Positions 1 to 11,900 are shown, counted from the stretch's first letter. The stretch is 64,000 bases of DNA from Zygnema cylindricum (GCA_037447655.1 JBBHKE010000054.1:21005-85004); one strand, 5' to 3'. Program-made: numbers and translations. Notes: a model not told the origin generated them from the sequence alone.

Positions 1-94
1 GATCCTTTTCTTGATTTATGTCACTCCTTCAGCATATGTCACTTATGTTTTCTGGATAATGAAATAACGTTTTGGTGTTTTGTGGGTGGTACAG

Positions 95-154
95 CCGCCT
101 GTATTCTTGGTGGAGAACAGCAGTAGATGTGCTAAAAACAGCAATGAAGAGAAG
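95..154 (+). CDS. Putative internal exon of a host gene
   Basis: Sixty bases bounded by a splice acceptor (GGTGGTACAG) and a donor (AAG|GTAAGC). Read in phase 0 it gives 20 codons, ending in NSNEEK, and stays open into the next proposed exon at 609. A second frame is also open here (it would read RLYSWWRTAV), but it meets a stop soon after joining exon 609-770, so phase 0 is preferred. With the exons at 609 and 1756 it would form the 3' part of one plus-strand gene whose 5' part lies outside the window. I do not recognise the protein. The call rests on splice signals and phase only. Confidence 0.4.
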
Positions 155-608
155 GTAAGCCAATTAATGTAGCTGGAGTTACGGTAGTCACTGCAAGAAT
201 TGTCTTATTTTGTGTTGTTAGTGGACACAGTCGTCTTGGGAACTTTGCGTTCGTCTGCCTGGTTTTTGGTACTAAACTGTTCTAGTGGTGTAAGTATAAA
301 CTGTGAGACTGTACTCTGACTGGTTTCTGTGGTATTTTTTGCTTGTTGAAGATATTGAGTGAAAATGCCTACCATTACCTATGATTCTCTCATTGCGCAT
401 TCGTTTAAGTTACATTTTTTTTTCGCAGTTCTGCCAAGCTGTCGTCTATTTGATGTCCTCAGCTTCTCAAACAGTCCTAATTTTATTTTATTTTTCTTTT
501 CTGTTTGTCTCTTTTTTTTTGAGTTCAAGACTCACACCTGTCTTTTGAAGTAGCGATTTACAAGATTATCAAGTAGCAATAACAAGCTGTAAGCGTTTCT
601 GTTCTCAG

Positions 609-770
609 GTACTTCCAAACGGAGACGTCTGGCTGGTGAAGCTTGTGGAAGGCATTGTTAACATTTCAACAAGTGGGACAGCTCCAGTTGTAGTCACCCA
701 ACAGCTCATTGATGGACCAGATGTCAACAATCGTGGAAAATTATTTATCCCCTTCTTAATCCTCTTCCAG
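609..770 (+). CDS. Putative internal exon: lumenal segment and start of a membrane helix
   Basis: The 162-bp segment lies between acceptor TGTTCTCAG and donor CCAG|GTATGT. It is open in phase 0 for 54 codons, reading VLPNGDVWLVKLVEGI near its start and ending in the hydrophobic LFIPFLILFQ. Joined in phase to the exon at 1756, which starts YFFIVKPLRK, this makes one hydrophobic stretch of about 15 residues followed by a basic, charged tail, as in a single-pass membrane protein with a cytosolic C terminus. The intron that follows (771-1755) contains a 199-bp MITE. Family unknown to me. An RNA read or a homologous protein would settle it. Confidence 0.5.
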
Positions 771-1052
771 GTATGTGTACTATCCTATGAGACATGTTCA
801 TTACTGGGAGGGTATAAGTCTCATCATTGGTGCAAGCATGGATTCAATGGGAATTATTCTCTTTGTCCGTTTAAAGAATGTATGTGTGAATTCCTTTTGT
901 CCTGTTTGGGATTTTAGCGGCAAGATTTCATTATTCTATTTCACGATGGCATGGAAAACTTTTGCAGAGTACATATCGGAGTTTTTAATGTGATAATGGA
1001 TGATATTTTGTCTTGGAAGATATTTCAGTAGAAATACTGTAATAATTCAGTA

Positions 1053-1251
1053 CACCCCTCATCGTTATTAGTGTTGGTAACACTAATTCGGTCGCGACTT
1101 TTTTTGGCCAAAAATCACAAAATAGAGTTAACAACATTATTTAAGGACGTGGACTACAACCTGCCACGTCTCATTGCACTAAATTAGTATTATTAATTAT
1201 AATTTCGCATTAACACTAATAAATTTTTAACCCTAATAACGATGAGCGGTG
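1053..1251. mobile_element. TA-flanked MITE (Stowaway-like), 199 bp
   Basis: Terminal inverted repeats start CACCCCTCATCGTTATTAG on the left and, on the complementary strand from the right, CACCGCTCATCGTTATTAG. Each end is flanked by TA (1051-1052 and 1252-1253), the target duplication of Tc1/mariner-type MITEs. There is no coding capacity. It lies in the proposed intron between the exons at 609-770 and 1756-1935. A degraded relative sits near 54420-54730. Confidence 0.7.
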
Positions 1252-1755
1252 TAGTAATGGTGTACTCCTGCAATGTTAAAAAAGTAGTTAAAGTACCACA
1301 AATTACGAAGTTGAGAGGAAAAAGGACATCATGAATGCAATATTAATGTGGACTGTTGAACATTTGAGTAAAACGTTTGAATCAACATTCAGCCGGTGCA
1401 GTTTCCAAGTTAGTGAAATTTATTGTGTCTTCTTGTATCACTGAGAATCACTAATTTTTAAGAACATTGGAATATGGATTTTATGAGCTCTTTTTGTTGT
1501 CGTCGAGAGGCCCTGGTATCACTTGCTTTCAGGAACAAGTTGAGTCCTCATTGGCCTGTGGGCTTAACTGTATTTTCATGAGAATTTTTTATGCTACGAG
1601 GGAACAAAGATAGTGAGTTGCTTATCATCTGTGTCACATATCACGCGACGTTTTCTGCAGTCAGGGTTGCTCTTAGGTGTTTAGTCACCATTTAATTTAA
1701 CCTAAAAGGACTCCGTATAACCTGCTAATTAAGTTTTTGCTTGTAATGGTCACAG

Positions 1756-1935
1756 TACTTCTTTATTGTTAAACCTCTTCGGAAGGCCATAAAAGAAGAC
1801 TCGAGGATGGAGTGGGACTCGCGGGCAGACTGGGAAATAAGTGCCGGTAACTATAAGCGAGACGGTTTCCAAAGTCAGTCTTTACGAAGGCAGGAGGAAT
1901 TGAGGAAGCGCATGAATAAGCAAAGACCTAAATAA
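1756..1935 (+). CDS. Putative terminal exon: C-terminal charged tail of a membrane protein
   Basis: Follows acceptor AATGGTCACAG and is open for 59 codons to a TAA at 1933-1935. It begins YFFIVKPLRKAIKED and continues as a hydrophilic, charged segment with WDSRADWE and a basic end (RRQEELRKRMNKQRPK). The composition is that of real coding sequence: many K/R/E, two Trp, and no runs of rare codons. It shares phase 0 with the exons at 95 and 609, and completes a transmembrane helix begun at the end of exon 609-770. I cannot name the family. The 3' UTR probably follows, but I see no clear polyadenylation signal. Confidence 0.5.
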   Translation, partial: YFFIVKPLRKAIKEDSRMEWDSRADWEISAGNYKRDGFQSQSLRRQEELRKRMNKQRPK

Positions 1936-3390
1936 GGAGTGATACTGTGGAAGAACGTACTGATCCTGACGTTGACGTCAGTTGAAGATAGTGTGGAAAT
2001 GACATTAGTATGTAGTTTATTGTCTCGTCAACTGAGATACTCTCTTTTTGTAGTGGTATGTATGCTCTTGTAGTGAGTGTTTTCGAATGGGTAAGGGTTC
2101 CCAAGTTTACTCAAAGCCTTATTGGTTTCATGTTTGAATGTTAGCAGCTCTCGTTCGATAGATTAAAATAATCATACCGGGTTTGTGCCTTATCGTGATT
2201 TTTTTTTGTAGGTGTTTTTTTGCCCATTACCCGTGTTTCCGTGTTGATATTTTTTCTTCTCCTTAATCAGATGCTCTTCACATGCGATAACATGCAGGCT
2301 GTCTGCAGTTTTCTTACACCATGTCATGTAATGCACACTGTACTGAACCGTTATTAGAGTAAAAAAATCATTAGTGTGGGGCTTACAGGCTTTTACTACT
2401 TTTAATTAATTCCTGATTGACGTGGCTTTTTTTGAACCATTTAAAGAATTGGCAATTAGAAAAACGCAAGTAATGTTTTTAACACTATTTTGTCTTCAAA
2501 GGATAAAGAAACTGGCATGGAATGAGTGTGATCAAAGTCAGTAATGGCGCAGTGTACTCTTTCTTGCTCCGGTATGCTAGTAAGGCAATTGCTCCAACTT
2601 TTGTTTCGTAGCAGGTCATGCTTCTTATTTACAAGGCATGCCATAATGGGTTTGGAGGTCTGTAACTTAGAATTGCTTTGCATCATGACAATGGATATGA
2701 ATTGAGTATTTATTTCGCCCCTAACTGTTGTATAATAACAATTTTAAGCTTCATTAGGAATGCGAAGGTAAAAAATCTGAGAACATGGAAACCGAACTAT
2801 ACGAGAAAATCAAAATGAAACTGTTTACACATGCAGAGAAGTAGACAAACCAGGAAAAAAAAAACCGATTGAATTAAAAAGTGCGATTGTAAACCATCTG
2901 AGGCAAGGGGTACAGACTAAGAAAGGATAACAATGCAAAAGAAACTTTCATTCTACACTTCTTCACTCTTTATTGTTTCATGTTTTATGCCCAAGGTTCA
3001 TCAACACTTGTTTTACTCGTGTCACCATCTCTGGGTTTTCATGGATTTTTTTATACTGAAAACTGGTTCTGTGTTATGCTTCAGATAAATAGATGTCTCC
3101 AAAAGCAGATTTTGTCATAGTTTATGCCTAATAAGAAACTTCACAATAGTCTGGTAACATTATCAGCGCAAAACCACAAAGTAAAGTTGTGGGCCTCGCA
3201 ACTCGGGGAATTTTAATTTTAAATGCGATGATTCAATATGCAGGGATGTCGCTTTCGAGAATGTCTTTAAACCACACACTTCGTCTTCCACTTCGCGATG
3301 AAGTTTGAGCTGAAGTATTTTACGGTCTAGAGAAATTATTGTCAAAAAAGTGCGGTGGAAACTCATCTGAGGACAATGTCAAAGTGAAAA
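1936..3390. other. Unannotated sequence downstream of the host gene
   Basis: AT-rich, with no long open frame, repeat structure or recognisable family. The first few hundred bases may be the 3' UTR of the gene ending at 1935. The short open frames here lack coding character. Confidence 0.4.
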
Positions 3391-3717
3391 AGGTAGGTAT
3401 TAAAGGTAGGTGTGAAGCTCTATGCAATTCTGCGCAGCCCCTATGAAACCCTACGCAAACTCTACGTAACTTCAGGCAACTCTAGGCAACCCTATTCAAC
3501 TCTACAAAACCGTAGAATTACGTACGGCTGCGTACGGTTGCGCAGAGTTGAGTAGAGAGGCTTAGAGTTGCATAGAGCATGTGTAAGGGTCACGTAGGGT
3601 AATGTAGGGCTACACAGAGTTCCTAGAGTTGCAATGAGTTTTGCGCAGGTCAAAACAAAAAACCTCCGAGTTTGAGTTTTTCGTATGATCGTGTGGAATA
3701 GCGCGGAGTTACTCGGA
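3391..3717. repeat. Degenerate short-period repeat field (CTACGCAACTCTA-like units)
   Basis: About 330 bp of loosely repeated units around 8-12 bp, such as CTCTATGCAA, CTCTACGTAA and CTCTAGGCAA, followed by the same units inverted (TAGAGTTGCATAGAG). The two halves could fold on each other around 3525-3540. Similar units (TAGGGTTGCATAGGG) resume at 25753-25860 beyond the F3 retrotransposon, so the element inserted within this field. Confidence 0.55.
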
Positions 3718-3722
3718 GTTAG

Positions 3723-5378
3723 TGTTGAAATATGGTTTTATTATGTTTTCTAGGCCAGGGTGTAGGAAAATAAAAAGGTCTCATTTGGCAGTAAGACTCT
3801 GCCTTCCCTCTCTGCAGTCCCCATACTTGTTGTAGTTACTGAAGACCGGAGAGAAAGAGAGAGATAGAACCATGGCTGCCTGAGCAAGCTAGAAGGAGTT
3901 AGGGGGGTCAACCCTTTAGCAAAAAGCCGGCGGACCGAGGATTTGATCTTGGCCCCTACAGATTACGGGGTTAGATTACGGGGTTAGCCGGTAGGCTTAT
4001 CCGATAGTCTAGTACTAGGTGCTAGCCTATATAGGGTTTGATAGCTATATAAACAGAAACTACACCGCGAATCGTAATTAGAGTAATGAAAAAATTAGAG
4101 TAAAAAAACCAAAAAAAGCAATTAGAGTAATTGACGCTAATTTATGTGATAGAGCTTTTTCAACTATGAAGTTTACTCTAATTTATTTATTCTATATTGG
4201 GTTATGTCGGCGATAGTTATGTGCGTGATAATTATGAACACTAAATTACGTAGACGTACAAAATGTGTCAGTCCGGTATAGTATTGACGTCATTTTGACG
4301 CTAATAATATTTGTCGCATTGAATGTCAGTTAATGTTCACACTGACGACGATGCTGTCGACGGACGAGAGTTATGCGAACGACTTTTTTTCGATGTGATT
4401 GATTTTTTTGTTTAGTGCGATTTCACGTGCGAGCGTGATTCTATTAAATCATTTTTTGTACCTTTTTACTTATAAAAGTACAATTTTGCACGGCCAGAAG
4501 TCGTCTGTACTCCACACTATTTAAAAATAACCTATATTAGAATTTGTTACGCTGATTAAACCTCGCCTAAATTAGAATAATGAAAAAATTAGAATCGATT
4601 ACTCTATTTGATGTGATAGAGTCGAAATTTCGAGCGACCGAATTAGAGTAATTTACTCTAATTACAATTGGCAGTGTAGTGGATTAGGTCAAGTTACTGA
4701 ATTATGAGAGTGTAAACATAGATTCACACATAAAACCTGTTGACCGCATGGATACATATACCGCCGCACGAAATTCAGTGGTGCAAACACTTAAATTTTG
4801 ACAGCACAAATTAAAAGCCGGCTAACATCGAACGGCTCACATTTGAACCGCCATTGCGAAATGGTCCTTTTGGCTGCTTCCGGTCGTCATGTCACCAGAC
4901 GCCACGTGGAAGCCTATTAGTCGTTTGCAAAATTTGCGGGAAACCTAGAGACAAGTCTAAAGGTGACGGGCGTCCTCTCTAAGGCCATGTCGTACAGTGG
5001 CCGTACAGGTTGTATATTGGCAGTAGTACCTTTCTGTACTGTACAGTCATTTGATTGGTTCCGTACCTCATTACTAAGGGGTTTAGAGAGGGGTTTAGGA
5101 CTTAGAGAATTTTGGGTAGGTAGCCCGCCTCTCTCCCAGAGAGCTTGTATAAAAACTGATATCTTTGCCTTTTTATAATTAATCGCCTGGTTGGGCGTTT
5201 TGAGCAATTATTTTTGCATTGGGCTCGAGGAGTCCAACCTTAACAAGGGTTAAGGTAGTCACAGTCTTTGCTTGCCAGGGTGGCAGTTGTTTTAAGAGGA
5301 AGGGAGGCACTTTAAATTATCCTAGAGGCTTCAAGCAAGCTCCATATTCTGTGTACCCATGGAGGTCACCGAATTGCA
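3723..5378 (+). repeat. F3 5' LTR, interrupted by a MITE at 4063-4676
   Basis: Starts TGTTGAAATATGG and ends CACCGAATTGCA, just before the primer-binding site. It contains the conserved 5' hairpin loop (ACTTGTTGTAGTTACTGA near 3827), a TATA box TATAAAAA at 5148-5155, leader hairpins (such as CCTTAAC..GTTAAGG near 5240) and the gag ATG at 5359, 20 bp from the LTR end. Without the MITE it is close in length to the 1011-bp 3' LTR. Confidence 0.85.
4063..4676. mobile_element. TA-flanked DNA element, 614 bp, inside the F3 5' LTR
   Basis: TIRs are CACCGCGAATCGTAATTAG and, from the right end, CACTGCCAATTGTAATTAG. They are flanked by TA at 4061-4062 and 4677-4678. The F3 3' LTR near 25065 shows the uninterrupted site (GAAACCAGTGGATT), which confirms the insertion. 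No coding capacity. The 3' half of a second copy is at 62787-63088, and a truncated TIR (ACCGCGAATCGTAA) is at 63535-63548. Confidence 0.8.
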
Positions 5379-6400
5379 GGTTATGGGCCCACCCTCTAGG
5401 GTGCCCATCCTTGATGGAACAAGGTTTATCTATTGGAACAAGATGATGAGGGGAGCACTTCTTGGAAAGAGATTATGGGGTATTGTGAGTAGCCTTGTGG
5501 GGCGGCCATTCACACCATTGAGAGCACCACCGTGATTTGGAGGACTGCGATTCTCAGCAAAATACGGGTAGTTAGAAAAGGAGGACGATAAAGGAGAGAG
5601 TAACGTCTCCGATATAGGATAGGAAAAAGAGAAATTGACACCAGTGACTTCGGGATCGGCACCAAAGTCGGTACCGATAAAAGTGATGCCTTAAACTGAG
5701 GAGAATGACCTTGATGTCTGCGACTTCAACAACTCCATCGCATACCACATCATTTTTAGTCACCTTTTCGAAAAGTGGCCACACCACATATTTACCGAAT
5801 ATAGAGGGGAAAAGGTGTTAGATCTTGTACACACTGATATCTGCGGACCGACTAAAATACCTTCGGTAGAAGGGAAAAATACATGCTAATCATAATTGAT
5901 GATTGGTCTAAATATTCCAAAGTTTACTTCCTCAAAAATAAGTCAGTAGCACCACTTTATTTTATAGAATATAAAGCATGGAGTGAGAAGTTGCATAGAA
6001 CCCCCATTAAGAGAATTGGGAGTGATAATGTGGGAGAGTATACATCTAATCAGTTTGAGAATTTTTAAGAGATGAGGGAGTACAACATCAAAAGACTGTC
6101 CTTGATAATCCATAACAAAAAGGTGTAGCCGAAAGATTAAATAGAACTCTAAGTGATATCGCCCGTAGCATGCTAACAGATAAAAAGATAGGAAAACGCT
6201 TCTGTGCCGAAGTTAAGAACTCTGCCAATTACATCAAGAAAAAAGTTCTTACAACAACTATATAAGGAGAAACACCGTACGAGAGATGAGTTGGGAGGAA
6301 GCAAGATGTATCTCATCTGAAAGTATTTGGGAGTCGAGTGTACGTACTAAACTCTGACCGAAAGCCAGGAAACTAGATGCTAAGAGAAAGCCAGGATATA
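5359..6400 (+). pseudogene. F3 gag start fused by deletion to an integrase remnant
   Basis: The ATG at 5359, inside the LTR, opens a gag frame (MEVTELQVMGPPSRVP, FIYW, GIVSS) that soon hits a stop. Short gag fragments continue to about 5790 (NDLDVCDFNN). At about 5800 the homology jumps into integrase: LDLVHTDICGP with its catalytic Asp, RIGSDNVGEYTSN with the second Asp (a Gly is changed to Val), then GVAERLNRT. Compared with F1a, roughly 1.3 kb (rest of gag, protease, first part of integrase) is missing. Several stops and frameshifts follow. At 6401 the frame is cut by the F1b element and resumes at 21626. Confidence 0.75.
5379..5393 (+). promoter_or_regulatory. F3 primer-binding site, complementary to the tRNA-iMet anticodon arm
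   Basis: GGTTATGGGCCCACC directly follows the LTR end. It is the complement of GGTGGGCCCATAACC, the anticodon arm of plant initiator tRNA-Met, rather than of its 3' end. It lies inside the gag reading frame, where it encodes VMGPP. Confidence 0.8.
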
Positions 6401-6405
6401 TAGTG

Positions 6406-7460
6406 TGTAGAAATTAATGGTTATTTTTAGTATTTTCTAGGTCTAAAATGAGAAGCAGAAAAGAAGCCGAGGTAATCTGCCTCTAACTCCTCTCTTTAGC
6501 TCCCACACTCCTCTCTTCAGCTCCCACACTTGTTGCATTCACTGAAAGTTGAAGAGGGAGCTAGAGCCATGGGTGCCTATGTTGTTTAAGAGATAGAGAG
6601 ATAGGTGGTAGATTTTGGTAGATTTACCAAAATATACTTGACGGACCTAGGATTTGATCCTGGTACCTGCCGCCCGTCAAGTCAGAATTAGAGGGTAGCT
6701 TTATCCTATAGTCTATGATTGGTGTTGAGATATATCGGGTTTGATAATTTATTAAATATTTACGACTACATAATCATTTAACGGCGCAAACAAACATGAA
6801 ACATAGAAACAGTTAAAACATATGTACAGCGTAGGGTACTTCCTGAAATAAGTATCGCGCATTTGTTTCGACGGCAAAACAAATACCGCGCATTGATTAT
6901 CGACAGCTAAAATCGAATGTCGGTCTTAATCGGACGGTCACGATAGGCGCCGCGATCGCAGAGTATTTGTTTTGACGTTTAACGCCACGTGGAACGACGT
7001 CATTGGTTTAAGGCGTCTCCTGAAAATATGGGAACTAATCTAGATATGGCAGACGTCAACATTTCAGCCATGTCGTACGATGGGAGTACATAAAGTACAT
7101 CGACACCTGCAGTTTTATGTACGACACAATAATCTTTTTGGTGTCGTACTCTAGTAGAATAGGGTTTAGAGAGGGATTTAGGACTTAGAAGTTTTGGTAG
7201 GTAGACCCTCTCTACCGGAGAGCTCCTATACAAAAAGGTCAGCTTTGACCCTTCATAACTTACACCTCAGGTGAGCAAATTTAGTGATTCATTTTGGTAT
7301 CGACTTAGGGGAGTCTTGCCTTCACAGGGGTGAAGGTGGTTAGAGTTTTTGTCTACAAGAGTGGCAGTTATTGTTGCTGAAAAACAAAGGGGTTAGGATT
7401 ATCCTAGAGGCTTCGTGTGAGCTGCCTACTCTGAGGACTCATGGAGGTCTTAGAGTTGCA
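6406..7460 (+). repeat. F1b 5' LTR, 1055 bp
   Basis: Begins TGTAGAAATTAATGG and ends ATGGAGGTCTTAGAGTTGCA, so the gag ATG (7441) is inside the LTR. It carries the 5' hairpin with the conserved loop (ACTTGTTGCATTCACTGA), an antisense tRNA-like module near 6640-6720, an ATTGG (inverted CCAAT) box, and a GGTCAGCTTTGACC W-box-like palindrome near 7235. Confidence 0.85.
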
Positions 7461-7911
7461 AGTTATGGGCCCACCCACTAAGGTACCGATATTTAATGGA
7501 GCATGCTTTATATATATGGAAAGTATGATGAAAAGGGCTCTATGTGAACAGAGGTTTTGTGGGATAGTAAGCGGACGAGTGAGGCGTCCATCCAGTTCAG
7601 CCAATCCGGTTTGGGGCAGGCAGGTTTACCGGAAAAGCACATTCAGTTCCACCGGTAGATTCGGAGGACGAGAGAGCATTGTGATTGACAAAGGGAAAAA
7701 TAAGAAGATAATTACATCGATAACAACACCTATCGCAACCGGTTCAACGTTCATGTCACCTATTCCGAGGAATGAGGAGAATGATGTTGATACTTGGAAC
7801 TACAACAATATGGAGGCAAAACACTTCATTCTTTGCCATCTCACCCTAGGACTTGTATCTCCTCATTTGTAGGTTGAAACGGCACCCGATTTGTGGATTG
7901 CCCTCATAGAG
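7441..7911 (+). pseudogene. F1b gag, N-terminal part
   Basis: Starts at the LTR-borne ATG (MEVLELQVMGPPTKVP) and keeps the family features: an aromatic motif after the primer-site peptide, LCEQRFCGIVSGRV, and TPIATGSTFMSPIPRNEEND followed by WNYNNMEAKHFIL. A stop occurs near 7872 (SPHL then TAG). The frame is then cut at 7912-7916 by the F1a insertion and resumes at 14380. Role in the family: capsid/nucleocapsid precursor of the virus-like particle. Not functional here. Confidence 0.75.
7461..7475 (+). promoter_or_regulatory. F1b primer-binding site
   Basis: AGTTATGGGCCCACC follows the LTR end directly and differs from the other families by its first base only. It is complementary to the initiator tRNA-Met anticodon arm and lies within the gag frame. 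Confidence 0.7.
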
Positions 7912-7916
7912 ATGTA

Positions 7917-8965
7917 TGTAGAAATTAATGGTTTTAAATGTATTTTCTAGGTCTGAATAGAAATAAAGAAGCCGAGGCAATCTACCTCTAACTTCTCTCT
8001 CCAACTCTCAAACTTGTCGCAGTCACTGAGAAATTGGAGAGGAAGCTAGAGCCATGGCTACCTAGGCTATCCTGAGGTTTACGGGAAATTTATATTAGTT
8101 AGGGGATTATTTACTAAAAGGTATGTGCCAGCCACAGGATTTGATCCTGGTACCTGCCGGCCGACAGACAGTAGATAGCCGGTAGCCTTAGCTGTTAAGT
8201 CTAGAAGTAGTCTTACCCATTATATAGTACGATAATTAATTAAACATTAATTCGTAAGATAAATCATTTAACTATAATGGTTAACGGGATACATAGATCT
8301 GGTAGTGTAAAAGTACGAATTGCGGTACAAATAAGAAATCAATACCAAGCATTGATTTCGTAAGCGAAACAAATACCGCGCATGTATTTATAACGGCTAC
8401 GATCAAATGCGAGTTTAATCGGACGGCCGGAATTAGCGTCGAGATCGCGGAAGAAGAATTCGGCGGTTTGTGGGCATCGCCACATCGGATGACACGTGGC
8501 GATGTTACATTGGAGCGGGACATCTCCGAGGATTAAAGGAGCGAATCCGGACATACCACGTGTGGACATTTAGGCCATGTCATACAGTGTCCGTACATAA
8601 AGTACACCGGCAACTGTACTTTTGCGTACGGAATTGTAATCTGATTGGTTCCGTATATCAGTAGATAGAGTCTGTGAGAGAGATAGGACTTAGAAAAATT
8701 AGAAGATAGGACCCTCTCTCCCAAAGAGCTTCTGTACAAAAGGTCAACTTTGACCCTCCATAACTTACTGCTCAGGGGAGCAAATTCAGAGATTCTTTTT
8801 GCTATCGACTCAGGGTAGTCTTGCCTTCAAAGGGGTGCAGGTGGTTAGAGTTTTTGTCTGCCAGGGTGGCAGTTGTTTTCGCTGAAACACAAAGGGGTCA
8901 GGATTATCTTAGAGCCTTCTTGGAAGCTGTCCACTCTGAGGACTTATGGAGGTCTCAGAGTTTCA
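7917..8965 (+). repeat. F1a 5' LTR, 1049 bp
   Basis: TGTAGAAATTAATGG ... CTCAGAGTTTCA. It contains the 5' hairpin (CTCTCCAA..TTGGAGAG with loop ACTTGTCGCAGTCACTGA), the antisense tRNA-like module (8115-8212), G-box-like GACACGTGGC near 8491, a conserved GATTGG box, and GGTCAACTTTGACC at 8742-8755. The gag ATG at 8946 lies in the loop of a terminal hairpin (ACTCTGAG..CTCAGAGT). Confidence 0.88.
8742..8755. promoter_or_regulatory. Inverted W-box pair in the F1a LTR
   Basis: GGTCAACTTTGACC is two TTGACC W-box cores in inverted orientation, just downstream of the degenerate TATA position (TACAAAAGG). The pair is also present in the 3' LTR, in the second F1a element (36220-36233) and, with one change, in F1b. 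W-boxes are WRKY factor sites in plants; that WRKY proteins act here is inference. Confidence 0.45.
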
Positions 8966-11900
8966 GGTTATGGGCCCACCCTCTAGGGTACCAATCTTTA
9001 ATGGAAATGGCTTCATATACAGGGAAAGTATGATGATAGGAGCTTTATGCGAAAAAAGGTTTTGGGGGATAGTGAGTGGACGATTAGGGCGTCCATCAAG
9101 TCTTGGAATTCCTCCAGGGTTTGGAAGAAGCAGATTCACCAACAAAGAGGATTCACCTTTAACGGAGGAAACAAAAGAAGGAGAGGTGGTGGACAAAGGA
9201 AAGGAGAAGGAGGCGACCACACCAATAGCAACTGGTTCGGCATTCATGTCACCTATTCCGAGGAACGAGGAGAATGATACTGAAACCTGGGACTTCAACA
9301 ATATGGCGGCAAAGCACTTCATCCTACGCCATCTCACTCAAGGACTTGTATGTCCTCATTTGCAGGTAGAAAGGGCATCCGATCTTTGGATGGCTCTCAT
9401 AGAGATGTACCGAAGTGGTACGATTCAGCAACAACAGTTGGCTGATCAGAAAGTTAAGGAGTATGTATAGAAAGGGGGAAATATGTTGGATTTTTGCAAT
9501 GAGCTTGCTACACTCTTCATGGAGCTAAAGAGTGCGAGAAATGATTTTAGTGAAAAAGAAAAGGTTAACTGTTTACTAATGAAGTTACCTGATGAGTTCG
9601 AGAACATAGTCAACCGTGTGCAGGACTTGCCGGACTCAAGGTGGATATGGAACTCAAAGGTAGGGATGATTCTCGTTCGAGAGAATACGATTGAGATCTG
9701 AAGGGGAGGAAAGAGTGGCCAAGCCTTGGCAACAGCGACCGATTGGAGGAACAAGGATTCCAGAAAACCAGTCGAAAACTATGGGGGTAGGGAGCAGAAA
9801 AAACAGGCTGACGAGTTCGAACCAAGGGCTCCCAAAGGTTTATGTCATTTTTGTAAGAAACCAGGCCACTATATGGCAGAGTGCACTAAGCTAACCGAGC
9901 TTCGGTTAAAGGAGGGGCAGACCGGTGGTACCCCGAGAGGAAAGAAAAAAGCCCTTGTCACACAGGTACTTGAGGCGGAATCCGAGGACGAGGACGATGA
10001 GCTCCTCTTGGTTGAGGAGTTGGAGGCGAAAAATGAGGTTGAAATTCCACGAAGGCAGAAATGTGCTTACGGTGGATTGAAAGGTGAAGCAGGCTGGATT
10101 ATAGATTCAAGTGCCTCCATGCACATGTGTAAGGATAGGCACCTGTTCACTAAAATAAGAAAAATTCCCACCGTAGAGATAGAGTACGGGGATGGGAGAA
10201 TAGTCACCACTTCTCTTGTGGGATCGGTAGATCTGAAAGTGTTAGTAGAAGGAAAGACATCCATATTAACATTCTCCGATGTATTGTTTATTCCGGAGCT
10301 GAACGAAAACCTTATCTCTACATCTGTATTAGATGATAAGGGTTTTTTCACTAGCACTAGGGAAGGAGTCTTTACTGCTAGTTTTGAGGAGGATGTCTAT
10401 TTCATTGATGAGAAAGGTAGCCATGGGATGTTTAGGCTGATCTTAAGTAATGAAACGAAGAAACTTTATTATGCTGGTGTTCATGATATTATGATGTGGC
10501 ATAAGAGGCTTGGGCATGTGAATCTAGAAAAGTTAAAAGAGATGAAAAAGATGGGAGTGGTGGAAGGGATTCAGTTCAGTGAGAGTGATGATATAAGTGA
10601 TTCTAGTGGATGTGCTCAAGGTAAAACACACAGATTACCCTTTCCTAAATCAGCCACCTATAAGGGAGAAAAAATTCTAGATCTAGTACACACAGATATT
10701 TGGGGACCAGCTAAAGTGCCCTCATCGTGGGGGAAGAGATTTATGATGACTATAACTGATGATTGGTCTCGGTATTCCCGGGTGTATTTTTTGAAAAACA
10801 AGTCAGAAGCTCAGGATTGTTTTAGACAATATAAAGCATGGAGCCAAAAACTCCACGAAACTCTAATCAAGAGAGTAAGGAGTGACAATGGTGGAGAGTA
10901 TACTTCTAACCAGTTTGAGGATTTTTTGAGGGAAGATGGGGTCCAACACCAAAAGACAGTTCCAGAAAATCCAGAACAGAATGGGGTAGCTGAAAGGTTA
11001 AATAGAACACTAAGTGATAGAGCTAGAAGTATGTTGTCAGATAAAAAGATAGGAAAAAGGTTTTGGGCAGAAGCAATGAACTGTGCTAATTACCTCAAAA
11101 ATAGAGTTCTTACTTCAGCTATAAAAGATCAAACACCTTATGAGAGATGGACAGGGCGGAAACCAGACATATCTCACTTAAAGGTTTTCGGCAGTCAAGT
11201 ATTCAGTCTAGATATAGATCAGTCTAATTGGAAGCTAGATCCTAAAGGAAAACCGGGATACTTATTAGGATATGATGAAGATGTTAAAGGATATAGAGTT
11301 TATGATCTAAAAAAGGGAAGATATAATCTTAGTAAAACATCTAGTTGTTATGGATGAAGGAAAGTTTGTGGATCCCTTCAAATATACGAAGTCAGTAAAA
11401 ATCAGATTTGAGTCAGAAAATTCTGATGACTTTGAGCTTCCTTACTATCCAGGTTTTAGAGACGATGACATTCTTGTAGGTACAAATCAGACCGAAAAGG
11501 ACTCGGCTGTGGAAACTCCAGTGACAACTCTACCCGAAGCGGAAGACGTGGTGGAAATTGATTCAGAATCAAGGGATAGGGGAGAAGCCGAGTTTTGTCG
11601 AAAGAATCCACGAGAACCATCTACTCCGCCGTCAGATTTTGAGGGGGGAAGGAGAAGTAGCAAAAGACTGCAAGAAAAATAGGTTAATAACAAGGTAACT
11701 AAACTATCTCATCAAGATGAACCTCAAACTTATGGAGAGGCGATAACTTGTCCAGAAAGAAATCGGTGGAAGACAGTTATCAATGAGGAGATGGCCTCAA
11801 TTATGGCAGTCGATACTTGGGAGCTGGTGGATTGTCCACCGAACCGAAAACCAATCGGTTGTAAGTGGGTTTTCAAATTAAAACTGAACCCAGATAACAC

